The notes: generated by a model not told the origin, from the letters alone. A stretch of DNA of 5,983 bases from Candidatus Brevefilum sp. (GCA_007119455.1 SKPR01000047.1:1-5983); one strand, 5' to 3'. Positions 1-5,897 are shown, counted from the stretch's first letter. Program-made: numbers and translations.

Positions 1-2
1 TG

Positions 3-257
3 ACCTCGCCCATTAGGCTCGAAGCTGCCATTAACCCTGTCGATGTTGCCCTGATTCGGGTTGCCCTGGTCGATTTTTCCGGAAATACGCTTTCACGGCA
101 ATTACTGCGTTTAGAAGAATCAGGTGGTCAAGCCGTCCAATTTGTCACGCTGTTACATTTTGAAATTCCAACCGATCATGCTCAGGCCATCCTCACACTT
201 GCTACTTACGATGAGTCGCACCGGCCGATTGCATTGCGTTCATCATCGTTAAGGCTC
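3..257 (+). repeat. Protein-level tandem repeat unit 1 (Gmad2-like, 85 residues)
   Basis: This is the first of two divergent copies. It contains the turn VDFSGNTLSRQLL, the strand AILTLATYDES and the ending SSSLRL. It aligns over its whole length with the unit at 351-602 with almost no gaps. Identity is low, so this is an old internal duplication visible only in protein. The unit may begin slightly before the window edge. Confidence 0.6.
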
Positions 258-611
258 CAATCAGATGGCAAGCCAATCATCCTGACCAACCTTCCCGGAA
301 AAGACTGGATCGCAATTGAAGAAACTGAACACAGGGACACAACCACCGGGATGGAATTGATCGTTAAAGGCACATTCATTCCTCTCTCAAGCAGGCCGGC
401 CTTCTTCAATCTGATCGATGACACCGGAAGGGTGATCGGATCCAGGCAGCTGGTCGCAAAAACCCCGGGAGAACCCCAGGATTTTTCAATCACCGTGATT
501 TATCCTCATAACCACAACACCCAATCTGCCCAACTTGTGATTCGCCAGGCTTCTGATTCAATCCCGACGGATATCATTCTGGATCGTTTACCCATTAATT
601 TGGAACCTTGA
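3..611 (+). CDS. C-terminal part of a protein with two Gmad2-like beta-sandwich repeats (5' end outside window)
   Basis: The frame is open from the left edge to a TGA at 609-611, giving 202 residues with no start in view. No initiation codon inside the window has a convincing ribosome binding site, and the repeat structure begins at the edge, so the gene surely starts upstream. Two homologous units of about 85 residues are visible. Each has the pattern strand, VALVDFSG or FNLIDDTG turn, SRQL, a Phe-rich strand, a strand of the type AxLxIxxxD, and a closing strand ending in an L-x-L/INL motif. This resembles the Gmad2 immunoglobulin-like domain (PF10648) found in exported proteins of Gram-positives and Chloroflexota. 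The visible part has no catalytic motif, transmembrane segment or cysteine. It probably acts outside the cytoplasm as a binding or structural module. The remaining, possibly functional, N-terminal part is missing, so no specific function is offered. The repeats are convincing; the family name is tentative. Confidence 0.75.
   Translation, partial: TSPIRLEAAINPVDVALIRVALVDFSGNTLSRQLLRLEESGGQAVQFVTLLHFEIPTDHAQAILTLATYDESHRPIALRSSSLRLQSDGKPIILTNLPGKDWIAIEETEHRDTTTGMELIVKGTFIPLSSRPAFFNLIDDTGRVIGSRQLVAKTPGEPQDFSITVIYPHNHNTQSAQLVIRQASDSIPTDIILDRLPINLEP
351..602 (+). repeat. Protein-level tandem repeat unit 2 (Gmad2-like, 84 residues)
   Basis: This is the second copy, with the turn IDDTGRVIGSRQLV, the strand AQLVIRQASDS and the ending DRLPINL just before the stop codon. 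A linker of about 31 residues (258-350) separates it from unit 1. The shared aspartate-glycine turn followed by SRQL is the clearest link between the two copies. Confidence 0.6.
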
Positions 612-780
612 GATGTTATAGAACCAATATCATCGCGGGTCACACTCAAGGTAATCGCGAAACTGAGTAGGGGCATTGCACGAAAAGTCGATTTATGAAG
701 ACAGGACGTGCCCCAAATCTGCAGACTTAGCCTTTGCCTGTACAAGCGCTTCCCCTCTGCGTGTCAGCAGGTGTTAGGGG

Positions 781-786
781 TATAAT
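781..786 (+). promoter_or_regulatory. Candidate sigma70-type -10 box of the dehydrogenase operon
   Basis: A perfect TATAAT lies in the 223-base gap between the end of the upstream gene and the operon. It would start transcription near 793 and give a leader of about 42 nt before the ATG at 835. The bases at the usual -35 spacing (around 757-763, TGCGTG region) do not resemble TTGACA, so the promoter would need an activator or depend mainly on the -10 element. No operator palindrome, riboswitch-like fold or convincing terminator for the upstream gene was found in 612-780. Confidence 0.5.
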
Positions 787-821
787 GGTTGGCATTGCCG
801 GGTACGTTTTTATATGGGCAT

Positions 822-828
822 GGAGGAG
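822..828 (+). promoter_or_regulatory. Strong Shine-Dalgarno that fixes the start of the first operon gene
   Basis: GGAGGAG sits 6 nt before the ATG at 835. The in-frame ATG codons at 814 and 820 lie upstream of or overlapping this site and have no purine-rich sequence of their own. Translation therefore very probably starts at 835 with MSQTYDTIIIGAG. Confidence 0.8.
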
Positions 829-834
829 ATCTTT

Positions 835-2352
835 ATGTCACAAACTTACGATACCATCATCATCGGCGCTGGGATCGTCGGCAGCATGATGGCCCGCTAC
901 CTCTCTCAATACAAGCTGGATATCTTATTAATTGAAAAAGAAGCCGATGTGGGGATGGGTACCAGCGCAGCCAATTCTGCCATTGTTCATGCAGGTTATG
1001 ACGCCCTGCCAGGCACCAATAAAGCCATCACCAACACCCTGGCCGCCGGTATGTGGCCCCGGCTTTCCCAGGAATTGGGAATTCCTTACGCACGTTGCGG
1101 CGATTATGTGGTGGCCACCAGCGATGCTGATATGGATGTACTGGAAAGCCTGTTGGAACGGGGGCAGATCAACGGCGTCCCGGATATGGCTATCATCAAT
1201 GGTGAAGAGATGCGGCGCAGAGAACCCCTGATCCGACCGGACACAGTCGGGGCTTTATGGGTCCCCTCAGGTGCGATTGGGGACCCCTTTGCAGCCACCA
1301 TCGCGGCTGCGGAAAATGCCGTGATGAACGGTGTTGATCTCAAACGGTCGACGGCCTTTGAAGATTTCTTGATGGAGGGTGATCGGATAACCGGTGTGCA
1401 CACCAATCAGGGTGATTTTCACAGCCGCTGGGTGGTCAACGCCGCCGGCTTGTATGCTGATGATGTCATGCACAAAGCCGGTGTCCGCCCTGAATTCAAA
1501 ATCCGACCGCGCCGCGGGGAGTATGTCATCCTCGATAAGGCTGACTTCCAACTGACCAACCCGACTGTCATATTCCCAACACCAACCGAGAAGGGTAAAG
1601 GCATTCTGCTGGCTTCCACCCTCCATGGCAATGTCATCGTCGGACCCAATGCGAACTTTGTGGACTCAAAAGAGAACACAGCCGTCACCCGTGCTGGGCT
1701 TCAAGAAATCTGGTCAGGTGGCAGCACCCTGGTCCCGGGCATTAACCGCAAACACATCATCGCTGAATTTGCCGGATTGCGCGCCACTGGCAATGCCCCT
1801 ACCCCCAATCCGGCCATTGATTATAACCAGGACTTCATCATCGAGATTCCAGAGGAAGTTCAGGGTCTGGTCAACCTGGGCGGGATCGAATCTCCCGGCT
1901 TCACCGCGGCCCCGGCATTGGCCCTGATGGTGATTGATCTGCTCAAGGAAGCCGGAGAAGTTTTAGAAGAAAAAGCCGACTGGAATCCGGTGAGGGTGCC
2001 ACGACCGGTCTTCCGGCATCTTTCTAAAGACGAACAGGCAGCCCTGGTTGCCAGCGACCCCGCTTATGGCCGAATTGTGTGCCGCTGTGAAACCGTAACC
2101 GAAGGAGAGATCCTGGCCGAGATTCACGCACCCATTCCTGCAGATACCTACGATGCTATCAAAAGACGCACCTGGCTTGGTACCGGACGTTGCCAGGGCG
2201 GGTTTGACATGCCTCGAATGGTTCAGATTCTCTCCGATGAGCTTGGAATACCGCCGGAAGCCGTCACCAAAAAGGGAGAAGGGTCTCAGTTCCTCTACCG
2301 TCCGACCAAACAGGTTGAAGAGGATCACCTCTCTGTGGAGGCCTTGATATGA
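835..2352 (+). CDS. GlpA-like FAD-dependent dehydrogenase with C-terminal BFD-type [2Fe-2S] domain
   Basis: This 505-residue protein belongs to the DAO-fold flavoprotein family of anaerobic glycerol-3-phosphate dehydrogenase catalytic subunits. These oxidise glycerol-3-phosphate to dihydroxyacetone phosphate. The FAD-binding Rossmann motif GAGIVG is at residues 11-16, with ribose-binding E34 ending the second strand. The family signature NSAIVHAG is at 47-54, and the C-terminal flavin signature GGIESPGFTAAP begins at 349. Residues of about 414-465 form a bacterioferritin-associated-ferredoxin-like domain with C416-x-C418 and C453, but the fourth ligand position (458) is Asp, not Cys. The start at 835 follows a GGAGGAG box; starting at 814 would add seven unconserved residues. 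The gene opens an operon and overlaps the next by ATGA at 2349-2352, implying coupled translation of two subunits. There is no signal peptide or membrane segment, so it is cytoplasmic. Related L-2-hydroxyglutarate or amino-acid oxidases are alternatives, but the BFD domain and the partners favour the GlpA-like group. The substrate is inferred. Confidence 0.88.
   Translation: MSQTYDTIIIGAGIVGSMMARYLSQYKLDILLIEKEADVGMGTSAANSAIVHAGYDALPGTNKAITNTLAAGMWPRLSQELGIPYARCGDYVVATSDADMDVLESLLERGQINGVPDMAIINGEEMRRREPLIRPDTVGALWVPSGAIGDPFAATIAAAENAVMNGVDLKRSTAFEDFLMEGDRITGVHTNQGDFHSRWVVNAAGLYADDVMHKAGVRPEFKIRPRRGEYVILDKADFQLTNPTVIFPTPTEKGKGILLASTLHGNVIVGPNANFVDSKENTAVTRAGLQEIWSGGSTLVPGINRKHIIAEFAGLRATGNAPTPNPAIDYNQDFIIEIPEEVQGLVNLGGIESPGFTAAPALALMVIDLLKEAGEVLEEKADWNPVRVPRPVFRHLSKDEQAALVASDPAYGRIVCRCETVTEGEILAEIHAPIPADTYDAIKRRTWLGTGRCQGGFDMPRMVQILSDELGIPPEAVTKKGEGSQFLYRPTKQVEEDHLSVEALI
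2337..2341 (+). promoter_or_regulatory. Internal Shine-Dalgarno for the coupled second gene
   Basis: GGAGG lies within the last codons of the first gene, 7 nt before the ATG at 2349. Together with the ATGA stop/start overlap it supports translational coupling and near-equal production of the two flavoprotein subunits. Confidence 0.7.
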
Positions 2353-3623
2353 AAACCAGCTATGACGTGATCATCATCGGGAGTGGTCCTGGCGGGTTGG
2401 CTGCAGCCATTGCTGCCAGAGAAAATGGGGCAGAAGATGTTCTGATGATTGAACGTGATATTGAATTGGGCGGCATCCTCGTTCAGTGCATTCATAATGG
2501 GTTTGGGCTGGAGCTGTTCAATGAGGATATGCCCGGTCCGACTTATGCCCAGCACTTTATTGAAAAAGCCAGGGATAGTGGGGTTGAGACCTTGATGGAT
2601 ACCATGGTGCTGGAGATCACCCCCGAGCGGATGATTTATGCTATCAATAAGAGCTCAGGGTATATCACGCTTTCTGCTCGTTCAATCGTTTTGGCCATGG
2701 GCTGCCGCGAACGCACCCGGGCGCAGATCATGCTGCCCGGATCACGCCCGGCCGGTGTCTACACTGCCGGCACCGCTCAGCGCTTTGTGAATGTTGAGGG
2801 TTACATGCCAGGCAAGAAGTTTATCATCCTTGGCTCAGGCGATATCGGCATGATTATGGCCCGCCGTTTGACAATTGAGGGTGCCCGGGTTGAGCGTGTG
2901 CTCGAGATCCTGCCTTATCTTTCCGGGCTGACGCGCAATTACGTGCAATGCCTGCTGGATTATGGCATTACCCTCCAGAAACAACGCACGGTCAGCCGCA
3001 TCTACGGTAATGACCGGGTGGAAGCCATTGAAGCGGTCAGTGTCGACGAAAAGTGGAACCCGATCCCCGGGACCCAGGAAGTGATCCCCTGTGACACCCT
3101 GCTTTTGTCCGTGGGGCTGATACCGGAAAACGAACTTTCGAAAAAGGCTGGGGTGCTTTTGGACCCGATTACAAATGGCCCTTATGTCGATGACCGTTTT
3201 ATGACCAATGTCCCCGGTATCTTTGCTGCCGGCAATGTGGTGCATGTCTATGACCTGGTGGACTGGGTCACTGAAGCAGGTTATGTCGCCGGGAAGGGTG
3301 CAGCTCAATTTGCTCAAGCAGAGAAAGTTGAACCGGAAGCACTGATCCCACTCAAAGCCGGTGATAATATCCGTTATGTCGTGCCGCATAAGCTGGATAA
3401 AGAACGTCTGGCTGAAGCATTGGTCCGCCTGCAGATGCGGGTCACAACACCGATCGAGGAGCGTGTTCTGGTGACGGTTGAAAACCAGCGCGGTGAGGTG
3501 ATCGCCAGGCGGGGAGAGCCCTATGCCCGCCCCGGAGAGATCCTGACCATGGCCATCAAACCGGATACTTACCAGGCTGTCCAGGATGCGAGTGAACTGA
3601 CCGTCAATGTCAGGCAACGGTGA
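2349..3623 (+). CDS. FAD/NAD(P)-binding oxidoreductase (Pyr_redox_2), partner subunit of the GlpA-like dehydrogenase
   Basis: This 424-residue soluble flavoprotein has the two-dinucleotide-binding fold of pyridine nucleotide-disulfide oxidoreductases. FAD-binding GSGPGG is at residues 11-16, and a second Rossmann motif, GSGDIG, is at 162-167. The late FAD motif, GIFAAGN, starts at 290. The acidic E182/E186 near the end of the following strand suggests NADH rather than NADPH, which is only an inference. C47, in GILVQCIHNGFG, and the segment MGCRERTR are typical of this DUF1667-linked subgroup. There is no CxxC redox pair, so it is not a thioredoxin reductase. About 90 C-terminal residues follow the FAD motif and lack a recognised active site. 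It overlaps the previous gene by 4 bp and is followed 38 bp later by the DUF1667 gene. It most likely takes electrons from the dehydrogenase and passes them to NAD or another carrier, analogous in position to GlpB. Opine or HCN-synthase-type subunits are more distant alternatives. Confidence 0.85.
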   Translation: MKTSYDVIIIGSGPGGLAAAIAARENGAEDVLMIERDIELGGILVQCIHNGFGLELFNEDMPGPTYAQHFIEKARDSGVETLMDTMVLEITPERMIYAINKSSGYITLSARSIVLAMGCRERTRAQIMLPGSRPAGVYTAGTAQRFVNVEGYMPGKKFIILGSGDIGMIMARRLTIEGARVERVLEILPYLSGLTRNYVQCLLDYGITLQKQRTVSRIYGNDRVEAIEAVSVDEKWNPIPGTQEVIPCDTLLLSVGLIPENELSKKAGVLLDPITNGPYVDDRFMTNVPGIFAAGNVVHVYDLVDWVTEAGYVAGKGAAQFAQAEKVEPEALIPLKAGDNIRYVVPHKLDKERLAEALVRLQMRVTTPIEERVLVTVENQRGEVIARRGEPYARPGEILTMAIKPDTYQAVQDASELTVNVRQR

Positions 3624-3649
3624 AACGATAAATATTTACACGTATGGAT

Positions 3650-3655
3650 AAGGAA
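3650..3655 (+). promoter_or_regulatory. Shine-Dalgarno supporting the 3662 start of the DUF1667 gene
   Basis: AAGGAA is 6 nt ahead of the ATG at 3662. The earlier in-frame ATG at 3644 is preceded only by A/T-rich sequence with no purine box, and the Shine-Dalgarno lies inside that longer reading. The shorter form is therefore preferred. Confidence 0.6.
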
Positions 3656-3661
3656 AAAGAA

Positions 3662-4030
3662 ATGCCACAAACCAGTGAAATGATCTGTGTGACCTGCCCA
3701 AAGGGTTGTGTTATGCAAGTTAAACATGAAGGCGAACATGTCCTGGAAGTTCTGGATGGCTGTAAACGCGGGGAGGATTATGCGATTTGCGAATTACAGG
3801 ATCCGCGCCGGATGGTTGCTTCGACTGTCAGAGTTACCGGCGGTCTGCACCCGCTGGTGCCGGTCTACACCCGCAAGGCATTCCCGAAGCCCCTGATCCC
3901 CCAGCTGGCACAAAAACTGCGCGAGGTTGAGGTGCCTGCGCCGGTGACGATCAACCAGGTCGTACTTCAAAATGCACTGGGAACGGGCATTGACATCATC
4001 GCCAGCCGAGATATGCCGAAATCACATTAG
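3662..4030 (+). CDS. Small Cys-rich DUF1667 protein, probable third subunit of the dehydrogenase
   Basis: This is a 122-residue protein of the DUF1667 family (PF07892). Its N-terminal half has a cysteine pattern C9-x2-C12-x3-C16, then C34 in GCKRGEDYA, then C43, followed by the conserved stretch ending QDPRRM. The spacing suggests an Fe-S cluster or zinc site, but no ligand has been assigned here. The C-terminal half, with a proline-rich VPVYTRKAFPKPLIPQL segment and a closing VVLQNALGTGIDIIASRDM, matches the usual family layout and length. The protein is cytoplasmic. Family members are almost always encoded beside the two flavoproteins seen here, for example in the Thermotoga maritima glycerol-3-phosphate dehydrogenase region. 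That supports a role as electron-transfer or assembly subunit. The alternative start at 3644 adds six residues, MDKEKE, which are not typical of the family. The exact biochemical role is unknown. Confidence 0.85.
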   Translation: MPQTSEMICVTCPKGCVMQVKHEGEHVLEVLDGCKRGEDYAICELQDPRRMVASTVRVTGGLHPLVPVYTRKAFPKPLIPQLAQKLREVEVPAPVTINQVVLQNALGTGIDIIASRDMPKSH

Positions 4031-4094
4031 GCTGGCCCGCCGATTAAACACCTATTAAACCCACGGGGCTTCAGTCTGATAAATTAACAAGTTC

Positions 4095-4102
4095 AGGAGA
4101 GG
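4095..4102 (+). promoter_or_regulatory. Ribosome binding site of the flavodoxin-like gene
   Basis: AGGAGAGG precedes two adjacent ATG codons at 4106 and 4109. The spacing suits either, so the protein may begin MMEK or MEK. The difference is a single residue. Confidence 0.7.
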
Positions 4103-4105
4103 AAC

Positions 4106-4606
4106 ATGATGGAAAAAATTCTGGTAGGTTATGCCACAAAATACGGCTCCACGCAGGAGGTTGCCAGTTTTATCGCAGATGTTTTCCGTGAACCGGGAGG
4201 CAATGTTGATCTGCAAGAACTCCGTGATGTGAGGTCCCTGGATGGATATCGTGCGGTAGTGATGGGCGCGCCATTTTATATGTTCAAATGGATGAAGGAC
4301 GCCCGTCAGTTCCTTTCACGCCATCAGGAAGCATTATCCGGGATACCGGTGGCTGTGTTTGCCCTGGGGCCGACGGAAGAATTCAAATCAGAAGAAGACC
4401 GGCATCAGACTTACGCCCAGCTTGACAAAGCACTTGTGGAATTCCCCTGGCTCAAACCTGTCGACCAGGCCTTATTTGGGGGTAAATTCGACCCGGCTAA
4501 CCTGAAATTCCCCATAAGCCTGTTCATGGGCAAGATGGCCCCCAGCGACCTCCGGGATTGGGATCAGATTCGAGCCTGGGCTGAAGATGTCAGGGGCAGG
4601 ATTTAA
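4106..4606 (+). CDS. Flavodoxin-domain protein (Flavodoxin_5 / HemG-like)
   Basis: This 166-residue soluble protein has a flavodoxin fold. The first strand and phosphate-binding loop are ILVGYATKYGSTQEVA (residues 4-19), where Thr/Ser side chains would hold the FMN phosphate. VVMGAPFYMFKWMKDARQFL (from about 51) is the third strand and FMN-ring loop. IPVAVFALGP is the fourth strand, and the final helix contains DWDQIRAWAEDV. The length and the central GGKFDPANL...ISLFM segment resemble the HemG/Flavodoxin_5 group, which includes menaquinone-dependent protoporphyrinogen oxidase. However, no haem-synthesis gene is nearby, and many such proteins in anaerobes are of unknown role. The gene lies 75 bp downstream of the DUF1667 gene on the same strand with no visible terminator between, so co-transcription is likely. 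It could carry electrons from the upstream dehydrogenase, but that is a guess from position. A strong terminator follows at 4666-4699. Confidence 0.8.
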   Translation: MMEKILVGYATKYGSTQEVASFIADVFREPGGNVDLQELRDVRSLDGYRAVVMGAPFYMFKWMKDARQFLSRHQEALSGIPVAVFALGPTEEFKSEEDRHQTYAQLDKALVEFPWLKPVDQALFGGKFDPANLKFPISLFMGKMAPSDLRDWDQIRAWAEDVRGRI

Positions 4607-4665
4607 GATCAGCATTGATTGCTGTGAGCCAAACCGCGTTTTTGGTTTATAAAATTACCAACGAA

Positions 4666-4699
4666 AAAGTAGCGCCGTTACCTGCAACGGCGCTACTTT
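4666..4699. terminator. Bidirectional intrinsic terminator between convergent genes
   Basis: A perfect 14-bp stem (4666-4679 with 4686-4699) closes a 6-base ACCTGC loop. The stem has a GC core, GCGCCG/CGGCGC. On the plus strand it runs into TTTGATTTTT, terminating the flavodoxin transcript. On the minus strand the A-run at 4664-4668 reads as TTTTT directly after the stem, terminating the L,D-transpeptidase transcript. It sits 59 bases after the flavodoxin stop and 46 bases beyond the transpeptidase stop. Confidence 0.92.
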
Positions 4700-4745
4700 G
4701 ATTTTTCATGTTTTAGCCAATTTGGGTTACGGTAACCAGGTCGGG

Positions 4746-5897
4746 TTACTCAGTGTTTGTGGGCGTCTGGCCGCTTGGATCATGCACCCAGACATAATCT
4801 CCCTCTTCGGCCCAATGAAATAGCCAGTTTGCATCTCCGGGAGAAAGGTTGACGCAGCCGTGTGATTGGGGATAACCGAATCCAAAGGGCCAGTAGGTAG
4901 CGTGGATGGCGATTGACCCATCGTAATACATCGTCCAGGGCACGTCTTCAAGGTAATAATAATCTGAGCGATCTGCTTCAAAGGACCCCTGCATGGTTTC
5001 CAATTCTTTTTTCTCATAAATCTGGAACACACCCGGCCGGGTGTGGAAGGGGTAACGGCCGGTTGCGATCAGGGCTGCAAACAACAATTGTCCGTCTTCA
5101 TAAGCCTTGATCACCTGTTGTTCGAGATTGAGCTCAATCCAGCGGTTGGCGCTTACGCCTTCAGGCGGTGTCGGATTGAGTGAAACGACTTTGGCCATCA
5201 AACTGTTGACCCATTCATCCGGACCAATTTGGTACCAGGTCAGGTCTTCAGCCTCAACCGTATTAAAGACCTGGATCAGATCCTCACGCTGGTAGAAAAT
5301 GCCGGTCCCCGGGGACGTATAGGAAGGTTCGCGCCGGCTTTCATTATCCTGATAGCCGACGATCCATCCAAAATCATTACGGGGGTTTTCAAAGAATTCA
5401 AGGCCCTGATATTGAGTATACGCAGCTGGCGCAGCGCGCATCCATTCACCGGTGGTGAGCTGGACATATGGCTTACCACCGTGATCCCGTCGGTTAAAAT
5501 AACTGACATAGCGCAGCGCGCCTGGAGCAATACTGCGTACCGGATTTTCACCGGCAACAGCATCATCAAAGGTGGCATAAATGGGTGCAGGTTCATGTTC
5601 GGGCAGGTTGATCCTGGCGATAAAAACAGGCAGAACACCCAATTCAGCGGGTGGTTTGGCAGCAGGCAGCTCTTGGGGCGGGTAGGGGAACCCTGCTGCT
5701 TCCATCTCAGCCACCGTTTGGGCCGGCCCATACATCAGGCATTGTTCGCCTGCAATCATCCCGGGCAGGCATAAGGGCATGCCAAAATAATCACTCAAGC
5801 CAACTGCCGTAACAACTTCATTGTTTTGTGCACTGACCAGGCTGGAGGGAAGACCCAGGAGGGTTATCAATAACATCAAGAGCAGGAATGGTTTCAT
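4746..5897 (-). CDS. Secreted L,D-transpeptidase (YkuD) with N-terminal SH3-like repeats
   Basis: This 383-residue exported enzyme is predicted to cross-link peptidoglycan 3-3 or to attach wall ligands by attacking an L,D-peptide bond. A Sec signal peptide occupies residues 1-23: K2, then a Leu-rich core, then VSA before Q24, which suits signal peptidase I. There is no lipobox cysteine. C43 and C53 could form a disulfide in the mature N-terminus. Two SH3-like units follow: one around residues 100-150, ending YVQLTTGEWMRA, and one around 190-240, ending WYQIGPDEWVNSL. Both are likely wall-binding. The YkuD domain runs from about 247 to 371. It starts RWIELNLEQQVIKAY and carries catalytic H332 (IHATYW) and S345-H346-G347-C348 (SHGCVNL), with C348 the nucleophile. 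All key residues are present and the gene looks intact. It converges on the flavodoxin gene, so it is a separate transcription unit and its role is unrelated to the operon. The start at 5897 is supported by the signal peptide and a weak AAGG (plus-strand 5906-5909) 8 nt upstream. Confidence 0.93.
   Translation of the reverse strand: MKPFLLLMLLITLLGLPSSLVSAQNNEVVTAVGLSDYFGMPLCLPGMIAGEQCLMYGPAQTVAEMEAAGFPYPPQELPAAKPPAELGVLPVFIARINLPEHEPAPIYATFDDAVAGENPVRSIAPGALRYVSYFNRRDHGGKPYVQLTTGEWMRAAPAAYTQYQGLEFFENPRNDFGWIVGYQDNESRREPSYTSPGTGIFYQREDLIQVFNTVEAEDLTWYQIGPDEWVNSLMAKVVSLNPTPPEGVSANRWIELNLEQQVIKAYEDGQLLFAALIATGRYPFHTRPGVFQIYEKKELETMQGSFEADRSDYYYLEDVPWTMYYDGSIAIHATYWPFGFGYPQSHGCVNLSPGDANWLFHWAEEGDYVWVHDPSGQTPTNTE

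Noticed and set aside
634..668. Possible terminator hairpin after the upstream gene (TCGCG/CGCGA and ACTCA/TGAGT pairings)
   Set aside because: The pairings are short, interleaved and mutually exclusive, with large loops and no T-run following, so no intrinsic terminator is claimed.
506..745. 79-codon minus-strand frame covering part of the 612-834 gap
   Set aside because: It overlaps the upstream coding region, lacks a ribosome binding site and has no recognisable fold. The gap is better explained as untranslated and promoter sequence.
814..834. Longer N-terminus (MGMEEIF) for the GlpA-like gene
   Set aside because: The strong GGAGGAG box lies inside this extension and is correctly spaced only for the ATG at 835, where the typical Rossmann start also begins.
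2835..3617. 260-codon open frame on the minus strand inside the Pyr_redox_2 gene
   Set aside because: It lies wholly opposite a gene with clear motifs, has no ribosome binding site, is rich in His/Cys/Phe in an arbitrary way and matches no known family. It is an antisense shadow of regular codon use.
4031..4062. Possible terminator between the DUF1667 and flavodoxin genes
   Set aside because: GC-rich patches exist (GGCTGGCCCGCC, CCCACGGGG) but do not form a good stem followed by a T-run.
5229..5774. 181-codon plus-strand frame opposite the L,D-transpeptidase gene
   Set aside because: The minus-strand frame has a signal peptide, SH3-like units and an intact YkuD active site. The opposite frame shows no domain or translation signal.
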